Source: Natrarchaeobaculum aegyptiacum (GTDB lineage Archaea; Halobacteriota; Halobacteria; Halobacteriales; Natrialbaceae). Taken from it: a DNA stretch of 64,000 bases. Positions 8,256-17,609 of the stretch are shown in pieces (the stretch's first letter is position 1; each line of letters opens with the position of its first letter). Below the pieces are notes generated by a model. That model ran no database searches, had not been told where the DNA came from, and saw only the letters and a list, made by a program, of their open reading frames with translations. The stretch is taken from assembly GCF_002156705.1 (NCBI RefSeq), contig NZ_CP019893.1, positions 3,844,001 to 3,908,000 of the forward strand, read 5' to 3'. The translations under genes and the position numbers were made by a program.

Positions 8256-9851
8256 TCACCGACGCGCCGTCACGTCGACTCCGTCCTCGAGCAGTCGGTC
8301 GCGGACGGCCTGTCGGTCGACCGTTCCCGAGGCCGTTCGCGGGAGCGCGTCGATGACAGCGATCGTCTTCGGACGTTTGAACCCGGCCAGTCGATCGTCG
8401 CAGTGCTCGAGTACGGAGCCGAAGTCGAGGTGGGCGTCCATCGAGAGGTCGCCGACGACGCCGGCCCTGTCACCGCGGGAGCGGCCCCGCATGGGGACGA
8501 GAAGCGAACCAACGCGCTCCCCCCACTCCTCGTCTGGAAGGCCGACGACGGCTGCGTCCTCGACGTCCGGGTGTGATCGAAGGACGTCGACGACTTCCCC
8601 GGGATCGACGTTCTCGCCACCGGTGAGGATGCGGTCACTCCGTCGATTGAGGACCCAGAGCCTGCCGTCGTCGTCCCGGCGGCCGACGTCGCCGGTCCGC
8701 AGTCCGTGTTCGGTGAACGCCGCGTCGGTGTGGTCTGGGTCGAGGTATCCGGGACTCACGGTCGGACCCGAGACGACGAACTCGCCGATTTCACCCGTCT
8801 CGACGGGGCCACCGTCGTCGTCGACGACCGTCACGTCGGTGACGACGAGTGGCTGGCCGACCGTGCCACCGTACTCGAGCGCCTCCGCGGGCGTCGCCGT
8901 CGCGATCTGTGAGGCGGTTTCGGTCATTCCGTAGGTCGGGTAGACCGGAACGTCGGCCGCGTGACAGCGCTCGAGTAACTCCGCGGACGCGGGTGCGCCC
9001 CCGAGGAGGACGAACCGTAGCGATTCGGGCGGTTGCCAGCCCGACTCGAGTAGCCGTTTGCACATCGTCGGGACGAGCGAGACGCCGGTGACGTCGTAGG
9101 CCTCGAAGACGCGAGCGGTCGCGTCGGGGTCGAACGTTCGCTGGATCACGACGGTCGTCCCGTACAGCGTCGAGCGGACGAGCGGTGCGAGCCCGCCCAT
9201 GTGGTACATCGGGAGACAGCAGAGCCAGCGATCCGCGTGATCGACACCCAGGCGAAACGCCGAGGCGGTCGCGCTCGCCAGCAGGTTGCCGACGGTCAAC
9301 CGAACGGCTTTCGGCTCGCCGGAAGTGCCCGACGTGAACAGGACGAGGTGAGTGGCGTCGGGATCGGCAGGGTTGGCGGGAACCTCCCCGGCCGCCGGTT
9401 CCACCGGCCTCTCGAGTGCCGGCACCTCGAGTTCGTGAACCTCCGCCCGGTCGGGATCGGCTACCGATAGCACGGGGCCGTCGACGATCTCGAGGGCTGT
9501 GGCCTCGGTCGCTTCCTCACAGACGAGCGCGTCGAGATCCGTTCGTTCGGCCTTCGAGGCGAGTTCTGGAGCGGTCTCTCGGACGTGCAACGGGACGAGT
9601 TCCACGCCGAGACGCGTCGCGGCGAAGTACACCTCGGCGAACGCGATGCCGGTATCGAGCAGGAGGCCGAGTCGGTCACCCGCCTCGACGTGGCTCGCGA
9701 GCGACGCGGCGACGACGTCGACCCGCCGATCGAATCCGGCGAAGGTCCACGAGCAGTCGTGATCGGCGTCGACGACCGCCGTCGCGTCCGGCGTCGTCTC
9801 CGCGCGGTGGGCGAGGACGTCACTCGAGGGCCACTCGCGAACGCCGGTCAT
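8256..9851 (-). CDS. menE: o-Succinylbenzoate-CoA ligase
   Basis: A 531-residue ANL-superfamily adenylate-forming enzyme that activates o-succinylbenzoate with ATP and CoA in menaquinone synthesis. Motifs are the P-loop LFTSGTSGEPKAVRLT, YPTYGMTETASQ, the hinge region TGDVGRRDDDGRLWVLNRRSD and the late lysine segment LPRTASGTVDR. Its ATG overlaps the menC stop (ATGA), so it is the last gene of menA-menC-menE. The large in-frame extension toward 10337 lies inside menC and is not used. Two internal inserts rich in Arg/Gly occur near residues 440-460. Confidence 0.93.
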   Translation of the reverse strand: MTGVREWPSSDVLAHRAETTPDATAVVDADHDCSWTFAGFDRRVDVVAASLASHVEAGDRLGLLLDTGIAFAEVYFAATRLGVELVPLHVRETAPELASKAERTDLDALVCEEATEATALEIVDGPVLSVADPDRAEVHELEVPALERPVEPAAGEVPANPADPDATHLVLFTSGTSGEPKAVRLTVGNLLASATASAFRLGVDHADRWLCCLPMYHMGGLAPLVRSTLYGTTVVIQRTFDPDATARVFEAYDVTGVSLVPTMCKRLLESGWQPPESLRFVLLGGAPASAELLERCHAADVPVYPTYGMTETASQIATATPAEALEYGGTVGQPLVVTDVTVVDDDGGPVETGEIGEFVVSGPTVSPGYLDPDHTDAAFTEHGLRTGDVGRRDDDGRLWVLNRRSDRILTGGENVDPGEVVDVLRSHPDVEDAAVVGLPDEEWGERVGSLLVPMRGRSRGDRAGVVGDLSMDAHLDFGSVLEHCDDRLAGFKRPKTIAVIDALPRTASGTVDRQAVRDRLLEDGVDVTARR

Positions 9852-10951
9852 GCGTCTTCCCACACCCCCGTGACGCCGAGTCCCTTGGTCTGCGGGACGA
9901 CTGCGGCCCCCTTCTCGAGCAAGACGGGATCGCGAGCGAGATCCGCCGCGAGTCGGTCGGCCGTCGCCAGCCCACTGGGCGCAACGTTCGGGATCGCAGC
10001 CGCGAGGTGGACGGCCCCCGTCCGGGCAACGACGCCGTCGATCGTCGTCGTCACGATCGCCTCGATCCCGAGTTCGCTCACCCAGGCGGCCATCCGGCGG
10101 GCGACGTCGATTCCGCCGAGGGCCATCGGCTTCAACACGATCGCGTCGGCTGCACCCGCGGTACAGACGTCGTCGAGATCGTGCTCGAGGAGCCCCTCGT
10201 CGAGGGCGATCCCGACCCCGTGGCCGCGCAAAGCCGCGTGACCCTCGAGTGCACCCGGGGGGAGGGGCTGTTCGACGAGTGCGACATCGAGATCGGCGAA
10301 CGCCTCGATCGCGCGCAGGGCCTCGTCGTAGGTCCACGCACCGTTTGCGTCGACCCGCAGTTCGACGTTCGGACCGACGGCGTCGCGAACCTGGCGCAAG
10401 CGTTCGACGTCGGCCTCGATCGATCGCGCACCGACTTTCACCTTGCAGGTCTCGAACCCGCGGTCGGCCGCGGTACGTGCGTCAGCAGCGGTCGTCGCCG
10501 GGTCCGCGTCACCGACCGTCGCGTTGACGGGAATCCGGGCCACCATCGGTCCCCGGCCGAGATAGCGATACAGCGGCGTCGCAGACGTGCTTGCGTGCCA
10601 GTCGGCGAGCGCGAGCGTCACCGCGTGTCTGGCGGCCGGCTGCTGGTCGACTTCCTCGAGTGCGGCCTCGGGCCCGCTGGGCGGAAGGGCATCGCTCGCC
10701 CGCTCGAGTGCGGCCTCACAGTCGGCACGCGATTCCGTGAAGCCGGCCAGCGGGGTCGCCTCGCCGTAGCCGATCACCCGCTCCGAATCAGCGGAAACCT
10801 CACCACGGTTGCTCTCGGCCGCGTTCTCGTCGAACACGCGTACGAGGAACCCGTCACGGTGCTCGATCGACCCACTCGCCGTCTCGAGCGGGCGCTCGAG
10901 CGGGAGCGAGAACGATCTGTGCTCGAGTCGAAGTCGGGTGTCGTCGCTCAT
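9848..10951 (-). CDS. menC: o-Succinylbenzoate synthase
   Basis: A 367-residue enolase-superfamily enzyme. It dehydrates SHCHC to o-succinylbenzoate. The catalytic set is readable: Lys in CKVKVGARS, metal ligands Asp in LRVDANGAW, Glu in LVEQPLPP and Asp in IALDEGLLE, and the second Lys in IVLKPMALGG. The start ATG at 10951 overlaps the menA stop by ATGA, and the stop overlaps the menE start the same way. Translational coupling of the three genes is likely. Confidence 0.94.
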   Translation of the reverse strand: MSDDTRLRLEHRSFSLPLERPLETASGSIEHRDGFLVRVFDENAAESNRGEVSADSERVIGYGEATPLAGFTESRADCEAALERASDALPPSGPEAALEEVDQQPAARHAVTLALADWHASTSATPLYRYLGRGPMVARIPVNATVGDADPATTAADARTAADRGFETCKVKVGARSIEADVERLRQVRDAVGPNVELRVDANGAWTYDEALRAIEAFADLDVALVEQPLPPGALEGHAALRGHGVGIALDEGLLEHDLDDVCTAGAADAIVLKPMALGGIDVARRMAAWVSELGIEAIVTTTIDGVVARTGAVHLAAAIPNVAPSGLATADRLAADLARDPVLLEKGAAVVPQTKGLGVTGVWEDA

Positions 10952-11895
10952 ACGATCACCAGGCCCCCGGCGAACAGGAGTGCGTACAGCGCGAGCAGTT
11001 TGCCGGTGCCCTCGAGTGCCGGATTGAGCGCCTCGCCGTCGGTTCGGGTACAGACGGTCCGGGCGACGACGGCCGCGTACGGTAGCGTCACGAGCGGAGC
11101 CAGAACGCCGGGTCCGAACCCTTCGACGAGCCAGAACCACAGGGGGATCACGTAGGCCAGCCCGACCATTGCGAGGTACTCGAGACGGCTCAGGCGGTAG
11201 CCGAGCCGAACTGCGAGCGTTCGTTTACCAGCGGCGGCGTCGGTCTCGCGGTCGCGGACGTTGTTGACGACGAGGATGGCCGTCGAGATGCCCGCGATGG
11301 GGAGGCTGGCGAGGAACGCCTCGCGCGTGACGGTTCCCTCGGGGATCGTCGTCGGCAGCGGGCCGACGGGGGCGACAGCCGCTGCCTGCACGTAGAAGGT
11401 GCCGACGACCGCGACGACGCCGAAGAAGACGAACACGAACAGATCGCCGAGGCCGTGGTAGCCGAGCGGGTACGGACCCCCGGTGTAGGCCCATCCACAG
11501 AGGACGCTGACGAGGCCGATTACGAGGATCGGAAGCCCGCCGACGTAGACGAGATAGGTGCCAGAGAGGATCGCCAGTGCGAACGTGACGATCGTCGCGA
11601 GTTTGACCTGTTCCGGCGGGATCAGCCCGGACTGGGTAACGCGCGTGAAGCCGTCCCGGTCGTCCGTATCCGCGCCCTTGACCGCGTCGTAGTAATCGTT
11701 CGCGAAGTTGGTGCCGATCTGGATCAGCGCCGCACCGACCAGCGCCATCAGCGCCGGCAGCGGCGCGAAGAGCCCCTCGTGGACCGCGAGTCCCGTCCCG
11801 ACGATGACCGGCGCTGCGGCCGCAGGCATCGTCTGGGGACGCGCGGCCATCACCCACGCCTTCGTCCGCGAGATCTCGTCCTCGGCCGTACTCAT
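10948..11895 (-). CDS. menA: 1,4-Dihydroxy-2-naphthoate polyprenyltransferase
   Basis: A 315-residue integral membrane prenyltransferase of the UbiA superfamily. It attaches the polyprenyl tail to DHNA to make demethylmenaquinone. The first Asp-rich motif is [18 protein letters not shown]. The second is [23 protein letters not shown]. Eight or so membrane helices follow the usual UbiA spacing. It is the first gene of the menA-C-E operon. MenA products are the main respiratory quinones of haloarchaea. Confidence 0.95.
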   Translation of the reverse strand: MSTAEDEISRTKAWVMAARPQTMPAAAAPVIVGTGLAVHEGLFAPLPALMALVGAALIQIGTNFANDYYDAVKGADTDDRDGFTRVTQSGLIPPEQVKLATIVTFALAILSGTYLVYVGGLPILVIGLVSVLCGWAYTGGPYPLGYHGLGDLFVFVFFGVVAVVGTFYVQAAAVAPVGPLPTTIPEGTVTREAFLASLPIAGISTAILVVNNVRDRETDAAAGKRTLAVRLGYRLSRLEYLAMVGLAYVIPLWFWLVEGFGPGVLAPLVTLPYAAVVARTVCTRTDGEALNPALEGTGKLLALYALLFAGGLVIV

Positions 11896-11975
11896 TGCCT
11901 ACTCTGTCACACTCGAGAGGGTGAAAACGTTGGCATTCTCACCAGCGGTCGCCGCATTCGCCCGTCCAGTACAGG

Positions 11976-12845
11976 CTACGGACGGCGGCCACGCAGCCAC
12001 ATCGCGAGTGCGCCGACGACACCGGTGGCGGCCCCGAACGCGGCGAATCCAGGCACCGCGTCGGTGGCCGACTCGTCGCTCGAGGCGGTCTCACCGTCAT
12101 CGTCAGACGCGGACTCGTCACCCGATCCGCCGTCCGCCGGTGGTGTGGCGTCGTCAGTATCGTCGTCGGTTACCTGGTCCGCTTCCGATCCAGATCCGGA
12201 CTCGTCGTCCCCCTCGAGGTCGTCCGCGAACGTCACGCCCTGGGGCCCTCCGTCGTCGTCCGCGTCGTCCAGTTCGTCCTCGGCGCCGCCGTCGACGTGG
12301 ATCGTCGCGTCACGGCTGATCGGATACACCGGCCAGTCGCTCGGCCGATACGCCTGTGCATTAGTGAGGTCGACCGTGGTCGAGGTCGAACCCACGTCGT
12401 CCGGTACGTCGAACGTGATCGTCGCGGCGGCCTCGTATCCGGTCCCGCCGTCGCCAACTGGGTCGCGCTCCTGTTCGACGGTCACCCGCCCCTCGTCCTC
12501 GTCGATCTCGGCGTCGGTCACGAGTTCGACGTCGTCATCATCCCCGAGCATCGACTCGTGTTCGACCTCTGACGCGATCAGGACGTCCGGGTCGTAGTCG
12601 ACGTCGAACGAGAGCGACGCCAGACCGTCACCGCTCGAGTCGCCGTGGTCGTAGGCGACGACCTCGAGCGTGATCGTCTCGCCCGAGTCGACCGCGTGTT
12701 CGGATTCCTCGAACTCGAGCAGGGACGTCCCGTCGCCGGCGATCACCGCTCCCGGAACGGCGACGAATACCGCGAGGGCACAGCCGAGAACGACGAGCGC
12801 TACGAGCAGGAGACGCGTTCGCCTCGAGTGGCTGTTCGCCTGCAT
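11976..12845 (-). CDS. Secreted cohesin-like protein with PGF-CTERM anchor
   Basis: A 289-residue surface protein. An N-terminal signal helix (LLLVALVVLGCALAVFVAVP) is followed by a beta-rich domain of about 140 residues, with text such as LSFDVDYDPDVLIASEVEH that resembles cohesin/carbohydrate-binding modules. A long Asp/Glu/Ser linker follows, then VPGFAAFGAATGVVGAL plus WLRGRRP. That tripartite end is the PGF-CTERM signal processed by archaeosortase A. The start codon overlaps the stop of the upstream lipoprotein gene by one base, so it is the last gene of a three-gene operon. A structural or docking role at the cell surface is inferred. Confidence 0.8.
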   Translation of the reverse strand: MQANSHSRRTRLLLVALVVLGCALAVFVAVPGAVIAGDGTSLLEFEESEHAVDSGETITLEVVAYDHGDSSGDGLASLSFDVDYDPDVLIASEVEHESMLGDDDDVELVTDAEIDEDEGRVTVEQERDPVGDGGTGYEAAATITFDVPDDVGSTSTTVDLTNAQAYRPSDWPVYPISRDATIHVDGGAEDELDDADDDGGPQGVTFADDLEGDDESGSGSEADQVTDDDTDDATPPADGGSGDESASDDDGETASSDESATDAVPGFAAFGAATGVVGALAMWLRGRRP

Positions 12846-14185
12846 CAGCCACCCTCCGGCACGACCAGTTCGACCGACGGCATCTCGAGGAACGCCGTCT
12901 CGTAGCCCTGGTGACGCGCCACCTGCGGCGGGGACCGAACGACGATCTCGACCGAGTCGCCCGCCTCGGTCGAGGGCACCGTCGCCCCGTAGTGGTGGTC
13001 GTACGTCCCGTCGAGCGTCTGCTCGAGCGCGGTTTCGGCTATCTCCTCGCCGTCTCGTTCGACGATCACGTCGAGGGACATGTCCGCGAGCGGGACCCGG
13101 TTGTACGGCGTCCGGGGCGACACCAGCAGGTACTCCTCGTCGTCACCGCCAGCCAGCCGGTGACCGGACTCGAGGACGGTCACGAGGAAGCGTGCGTCTC
13201 CGCTGCTCGGCAGGTCGTAGGTCGATTCCGGCACGCCCGAATCACCGTCGTCCGCCTCGAGCAGGAGGGTCCCGGGGTACTCGTCGACGTCCGGGAGCGC
13301 GGAGTAGGGGACGTCGTGGTGGCCCTCGTGATGATCGTCGTGGTGGCCCTCGTGATGATCGTCGTGGTGGCCCTCGTGATGATCGTCGTGGTGGCCCTCG
13401 TGATGATCGTCGTGGTGGCCCTCGTGATGATCGTCGTATCCACCGTGGTCCATCGGTGGCAACGCCCCCTGTCGACCCCAGTCTGCCTCGTCAAGCCACT
13501 CTACCCCGCCGACGACCTCGTGGCGGAACTCGTCGTCGTAGACGAACTCGAAGCTCGCTGTCTCGGGCTCCTGGAATCGATCCTCGAGGTCGCCGGTCGT
13601 CCGCGTCGACAGCGGCGGGAGCGTCACCTCGACAGTATACGTGCCGTCTTCGGGCAGTGCGACGTTATCGCCGAAGTGAAAGCCCATCTCCTGTGAGATC
13701 ATCGTCCACGGCGACAGCGGCGTCCCGACTGGGTCGCCGTCGCGCTCGAGGCGAATCTCTGCGCCGTCGTCGACCGGGAGGACGACGCCAGTTTCGCGAT
13801 CCCAGAGGGTGAACATGAGATGGACGCCGCGGCCCTCTTCCGGGTCTTCGCGCTGGACCGATTGCTCGTCGGTACCCGCGACGATCCAGAACGGATGCGG
13901 GTACGAGAGCATCGGCGCCAGTGCGACGTCGCCAGCCTCGATGGGCTCGAGCATCCGCATCGACTCCATGTGTGTCGGGACGTACACCGCGTCCGGTGGA
14001 TCCTCGACCTCGACGAAGTCCGGAACCGCCTCGATATCGTCTTCGGTCCCGGTGTCGGTGTCGCCGGGATCGGTTCCGTCGTCCGTCTCTCCCGAATCGG
14101 CACAGCCCGCGAGCGCGAGCATCGCCGCCGTTCCCGCCGCTGTTCGCCCGATGAACGTCCGTCGATCGATCGTATCGTCTTGCAT
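12845..14185 (-). CDS. Metal-binding Tat lipoprotein (DUF7350/P19-like) with His-rich repeat
   Basis: A 446-residue exported lipoprotein. It has a twin-arginine start (RRTFIG) and lipobox LALAGC. The middle region with LSYPHPFWIVAGTDEQ and MGFHFGDNVALPEDG resembles P19/Tp34-type periplasmic iron or copper-binding proteins, and a second beta domain follows near RFLVTVLESGHRL. Between them is a tandem repeat of DDHHEGHH (five copies), a strong candidate divalent metal sponge. It sits between the DyP-like gene and the PGF-CTERM gene, which resembles the layout of Efe/Fet iron uptake loci, but no permease is present here. Iron, copper or zinc cannot be told apart by sequence. Confidence 0.75.
   Translation of the reverse strand: MQDDTIDRRTFIGRTAAGTAAMLALAGCADSGETDDGTDPGDTDTGTEDDIEAVPDFVEVEDPPDAVYVPTHMESMRMLEPIEAGDVALAPMLSYPHPFWIVAGTDEQSVQREDPEEGRGVHLMFTLWDRETGVVLPVDDGAEIRLERDGDPVGTPLSPWTMISQEMGFHFGDNVALPEDGTYTVEVTLPPLSTRTTGDLEDRFQEPETASFEFVYDDEFRHEVVGGVEWLDEADWGRQGALPPMDHGGYDDHHEGHHDDHHEGHHDDHHEGHHDDHHEGHHDDHHEGHHDVPYSALPDVDEYPGTLLLEADDGDSGVPESTYDLPSSGDARFLVTVLESGHRLAGGDDEEYLLVSPRTPYNRVPLADMSLDVIVERDGEEIAETALEQTLDGTYDHHYGATVPSTEAGDSVEIVVRSPPQVARHQGYETAFLEMPSVELVVPEGG
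13321..13440 (-). repeat. 24-bp tandem repeat, five copies, coding
   Basis: Four identical 24-bp units and a fifth with a changed last few bases lie end to end inside the lipoprotein gene. Each unit encodes DDHHEGHH, so copy number can change in steps of eight residues without a frameshift. The near-perfect identity suggests recent expansion by slippage or recombination. Confidence 0.92.
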
Positions 14186-14269
14186 TGTCGTGCGTTGTCC
14201 GTCTTTGTGTCACTCTCACGTCGTTCGGTCCCCCGTTTGGCCACCGTTTCGGTGGGGTAGATCGTCCGC

Positions 14270-15535
14270 TTACCCCGGATCCGCCACCGGAAGTGCCCGC
14301 AACGAACGCGGCGGGACGAGGTAGTTCCCCCGGCGCTCGACGAAGATGTAGTGGCGAATCCCGTTGTTGGCCATCGAGACGTCGAGGTCCTCGCCGTTCA
14401 TCGCCTCACGAACGCGAACGAACTCGTCGACCGCTCGCTGCAGCGAGAGGAAGTGCAACCCGGGTCGATCGCCGTCGACCGTGTTGAAGTCCCGCCGCAA
14501 GAGCAACGGATCGCCGTCCTCGCGCGCTCGAGCGGCCTTCTGGGCGTGCCCGACGACGCCCCGGTCGCGCGCGTCGTCGGCCGTCGACGCGATCACCTCG
14601 TCGGTGACGAGACTCGAACCACCCAGTTCCTCGCCGACGCCACCGACCAGATCGTCAGCCGCGTGCGCTGGGCTGAACAGCTTCGAGACCCGCTGGTAGT
14701 GGTTCTCCTGGTCGAACCACTGGGTGAGGTTGATCGCCATCGACTCGACGTGCTGGGTCGTCCCCCCGGCGAAGGAGCCGTCCTCGATAGTCACCCGGTC
14801 CTCGGTCGCCTGACTGTCGGTAAACCCCGCTCGAAAGCCCATGAAAAACGGTGCCTCCTCGGGAACGCTGTCGGGAACGCCGTCGAGGTCGGCGTAGTCG
14901 GCGGGTAGTCCCGCACCGACGAATCCCGTCCGGCGCTGCTCGTCGACACGGGCGAAGACGTCGGTAAGGTCCACCTCGAGGTCGACGCCGTTCACCTGTT
15001 CGCGCTCGCCGAAGAGGGCCTCTTCGGCCTCGAGGACGACCGACGGCCGGTCGCTCGCGAGGTGGATCAGCGCGTCGTAGGCGTCGAAATCGGGCGACTC
15101 GCCGGATGTGAGCGCCTCGGGGGCCGGCAGGTCGACGGTGTCGGGAAGGGACTCGTCGAACCGGTCGAAGTACGATGGCGTGTAACCGACCGTGAACACG
15201 AGCCCCTCGTTGCTCCACTCGTAGGCCCGTTCGAGCGTTCGAAACGCCGTCTCGACCGTCTCGCGGGCGTCGTCGTCGACGACGGTCGTCAGCTCGATGG
15301 GGACCAGAACGTGGTGTTCCGGCAGCGCCACGTTCCCGTCGTCGTCGGTCGCGACCGTATCGTTCCAGGCGTGCTGGCGCTCCGGCAGGGCGTCTGGATC
15401 GTCGGTTCCCGACGGCACGTCCGGCTCGCCGTCGCTCGTCTCGAGACACGCTGCGAGGGCACTCAGGCCACCGGCAGCGACGAGTGCGCGTGCGTACTCA
15501 CGACGAGACAGGGACGAACGGTCGAAACGCGTCAC
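14270..15535 (-). CDS. Exported DyP-type peroxidase-like protein (DUF7405-like)
   Basis: A 421-residue lipoprotein-like protein with an N-terminal signal (SRREYARALVAAGGLSALAACLE). The body follows dye-decolorising peroxidase order: a ferredoxin-like N-half, the segment MGFRAGFTDSQATED where DyPs have GFKDGT, then AGGTTQHVESMAINLTQWFD, GVVGHAQKAARARE carrying the likely proximal haem His, LLRRDFN and GLHFLSLQRAVDEF. The catalytic Asp of the GxxDG motif appears to be Ala here. It is the first gene of an operon with the His-rich lipoprotein and the PGF-CTERM protein. EfeB-like haem or iron handling is an inference. Confidence 0.72.
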   Translation of the reverse strand: MTRFDRSSLSRREYARALVAAGGLSALAACLETSDGEPDVPSGTDDPDALPERQHAWNDTVATDDDGNVALPEHHVLVPIELTTVVDDDARETVETAFRTLERAYEWSNEGLVFTVGYTPSYFDRFDESLPDTVDLPAPEALTSGESPDFDAYDALIHLASDRPSVVLEAEEALFGEREQVNGVDLEVDLTDVFARVDEQRRTGFVGAGLPADYADLDGVPDSVPEEAPFFMGFRAGFTDSQATEDRVTIEDGSFAGGTTQHVESMAINLTQWFDQENHYQRVSKLFSPAHAADDLVGGVGEELGGSSLVTDEVIASTADDARDRGVVGHAQKAARAREDGDPLLLRRDFNTVDGDRPGLHFLSLQRAVDEFVRVREAMNGEDLDVSMANNGIRHYIFVERRGNYLVPPRSLRALPVADPG

Positions 15536-15677
15536 TGTCAGTAGCTGGGTCCGTGGCAGTCAAATGGTTTTCTTTGCCCGACAAATTCTACTGTCATCTC
15601 TGACGCCGGAGAGTGGGGTCTGTTCGGCCGAGACACAGGGGACCGAGAGACTCGAGTCGGTCGAATCCGCCAGATTG

Positions 15678-16214
15678 TCACTCGCCGGTGAGGTCCTCCA
15701 CGTGCTGTTCGGCCTGCTCTTCGTTCCCGAACGAGCTATTGAGCGTTCCCTCGAACTCGCCCTGTCGAACCTGTTCGGCGAGGTCCGAGCCGAGCGTCGA
15801 GGTGTGAAGCCGTTCGCCCTCGCGATATGTGTGCAATTCCGTCGCTGACGGTTTCGACGTCACCGGACGCGACGGCCTGTTTCTCCTCGTCGTCGAGTTC
15901 GACCGTCATCGAGATGGTGTCGTCGACATCGTAGGTGGTCGCCTCGTCGCCATCCAGACTTCCCTCATCGCCTTGACGTTCGGTGCCACCCGCATCGTCC
16001 CGGTTCCCATCCCGTCACCGAACCCGTCGCTTCCGTCGTCTCGAGCGTCGCCAGCAGTCGAACCGGAATCGTCCGAACCTCCCGTGGGCCACTCGTCGTC
16101 GGTACCGGCATCATCGTCCGCATTCTCGTTCTCGAGGCAACCAGCGACGGTCGCGATCCCACCACCGAAAACAGCGCCGAGGAACGACCGCCGCCGCGCC
16201 GAATTTGTCATCAA
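15678..16214 (-). pseudogene. Frameshifted lipoprotein gene
   Basis: The N-terminal part reads a Tat/lipobox signal (RRRSFLGAVFGGGIATVAGC) and an acidic linker. The continuation is found in another frame as DGDEATTYDVDDTISMTVELDD, and the end in a third frame as HTYREGERLHTSTLGSDLAE to the stop at 15678. Two shifts, one near 16000 and one near 15840, are needed to join them. The residual protein looks like a small haloarchaeal lipoprotein of about 175 residues. Either the gene is decayed or the assembly has two indels. I do not recognise its family. Confidence 0.6.
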
Positions 16215-16429
16215 AGTAATTATTCTATCTTTCTACGAGGAGAAAATCCCCGTCGGTTACGACGGACGTGAATCCGACAACGTCGACACACCCTCGTTCA
16301 GCAGCAATACGGATGTTTGAGTGGAATTGTATTTAGGTTGACATACACCGAGACGGTCACACCGCCCACTCAAATGCAGAATATCGGGACTCCGAGGCCC
16401 GGAACGTTCGAGATACCCTCTCGAACCCT

Positions 16430-16701
16430 GTGGGGTCTCGGTCAGAAGATAACTCCGAGTCCCCTGCCGGGATAGGAGCAACGGCGGTGTGGCCCCGTCC
16501 TCAGAAATCAAAGATTTCTGATGGGCTGTGCGAGACCTCCGTTCTCGTGAACGCCATCGGCCTGTCATCTCGATAGGACGTCAACCAGCAAATATCCCAA
16601 CTCAGCGGTGCGGTACCGTGGGATGCCTCGCCGTCGTCGGGCTATGCCCGACTGCCTGAGGGATCTTCGATCCCTCTCCGTTTACGGCGAGGAGGAGGTC
16701 A
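16430..16701 (+). mobile_element. IS200/IS605 (TnpB/IS1341-type) right-end relic, omega-RNA region
   Basis: The terminal part has the haloarchaeal IS1341-type end: CTCAGCGGTGCGGTACCGTG followed by a stem CCTCGCCG (16626-16633) pairing with CGGCGAGG (16685-16692). It matches, in opposite orientation, the relic at 35.7-36.1 kb (ACTCAACGGTTCGGTGCCGT, and shared AACTCCGAGTCC and GGATAGGAG). Two extra hairpins, GTCGGG/CCCGAC and GAGGGAT/ATCCCTC, sit inside the terminal stem. No intact transposase or TnpB frame remains. Confidence 0.55.
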
Positions 16702-16715
16702 CTTCCGACCTGGAT

Positions 16716-17609
16716 CTAGTAGTGCCAGGGGTAGTCGTCGAACTCGGGATCGCGGCCCTCGACGAAGGCGTCCCGGCCCTCCTTCGCCTCGTCGGTCATG
16801 TACCCCAGTCGAGTTGCCTCACCGGCGAACACCTGCTGGCCGATCATCCCGTCGTCGGTCATGTTGAACGCGTACTTGAGCATCCGCATCGCCGTCGGAC
16901 TCTTCTGGTTGATCCGTTCGCCCCACTCGAGGGCCGTCTCCTCGAGTTCCTCGTGGGGGACGACCTCGTTGACCATTCCCATCTCGGCAGCTTCCTCGGC
17001 CGAGTAGGTCTTCCCGAGGAAGAACACTTCGCGCGCCTTCTTCTGGCCGATCTGCTTCGCGAGGTACGCGGAACCGAAGCCAGCGTCGTAGCTCGCCACG
17101 TCGGGATCGGTCTGGAGGAACTTCGCGTGTTCCTCACTCGCCAGCGTCATGTCACAGACGACGTGCAGGGAGTGACCGCCGCCGGCGGCCCACCCCGGCA
17201 CGACGCAGACGACGACCTTCGGGATGTGGCGGATGAGACGCTGAACCTCGAGGATGTGCAGCCGACCCTGTTCGGACGCCCGGTCTTCGTCGCCTTCGTA
17301 TTGATACCCGTCGTCACCCCGGATGGTCTGGTCACCACCCGAACAGAACGCCCAGCCACCGTCCTTCGGCGACGGCCCGTTACCCGTCAGCAGGACGCAA
17401 CCGACGTCTGTCTGGCGCTTTGCGTGATCGAGCGCATCGTACAGTTCGTCGACGGTTCCCGGCCTGAACGCGTTGCGCACCGCGGGCCGATCGAACGCGA
17501 TTCGGACCGTCCCCGAGTCGATCGAACGGTGATACGTGAGGTCCTGAAATTCGTCGTGTAACGGTTCGACCGGTTCCCACTTCGCCTCGTCGAACAGTTC
17601 CGATACCAT
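16716..17609 (-). CDS. menB: 1,4-Dihydroxy-2-naphthoyl-CoA synthase
   Basis: A 297-residue crotonase-family enzyme. It closes the second ring by converting o-succinylbenzoyl-CoA to DHNA-CoA. Typical text is FDRPAVRNAFRPGTVDEL, GWAFCSGGDQTIRGDDGY, VVCVVPGWAAGGGHSLHVVCD, DPDVASYDAGFGSAYLA and the C-terminal KEGRDAFVEGRDPEF. The SGGDQ and YDAGFGSAYLA segments are MenB-specific within crotonases. The start is the ATG at 17609. An extension to 17795 runs through AT-rich promoter sequence and is rejected. It stands alone, separated from menA-C-E by about 4.8 kb of accessory genes. Confidence 0.95.
   Translation of the reverse strand: MVSELFDEAKWEPVEPLHDEFQDLTYHRSIDSGTVRIAFDRPAVRNAFRPGTVDELYDALDHAKRQTDVGCVLLTGNGPSPKDGGWAFCSGGDQTIRGDDGYQYEGDEDRASEQGRLHILEVQRLIRHIPKVVVCVVPGWAAGGGHSLHVVCDMTLASEEHAKFLQTDPDVASYDAGFGSAYLAKQIGQKKAREVFFLGKTYSAEEAAEMGMVNEVVPHEELEETALEWGERINQKSPTAMRMLKYAFNMTDDGMIGQQVFAGEATRLGYMTDEAKEGRDAFVEGRDPEFDDYPWHY

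Noticed and set aside
13321-13440. Tandem 24-bp repeats as a CRISPR array
   Set aside because: The repeats are contiguous with no spacers and encode a His-rich protein segment.
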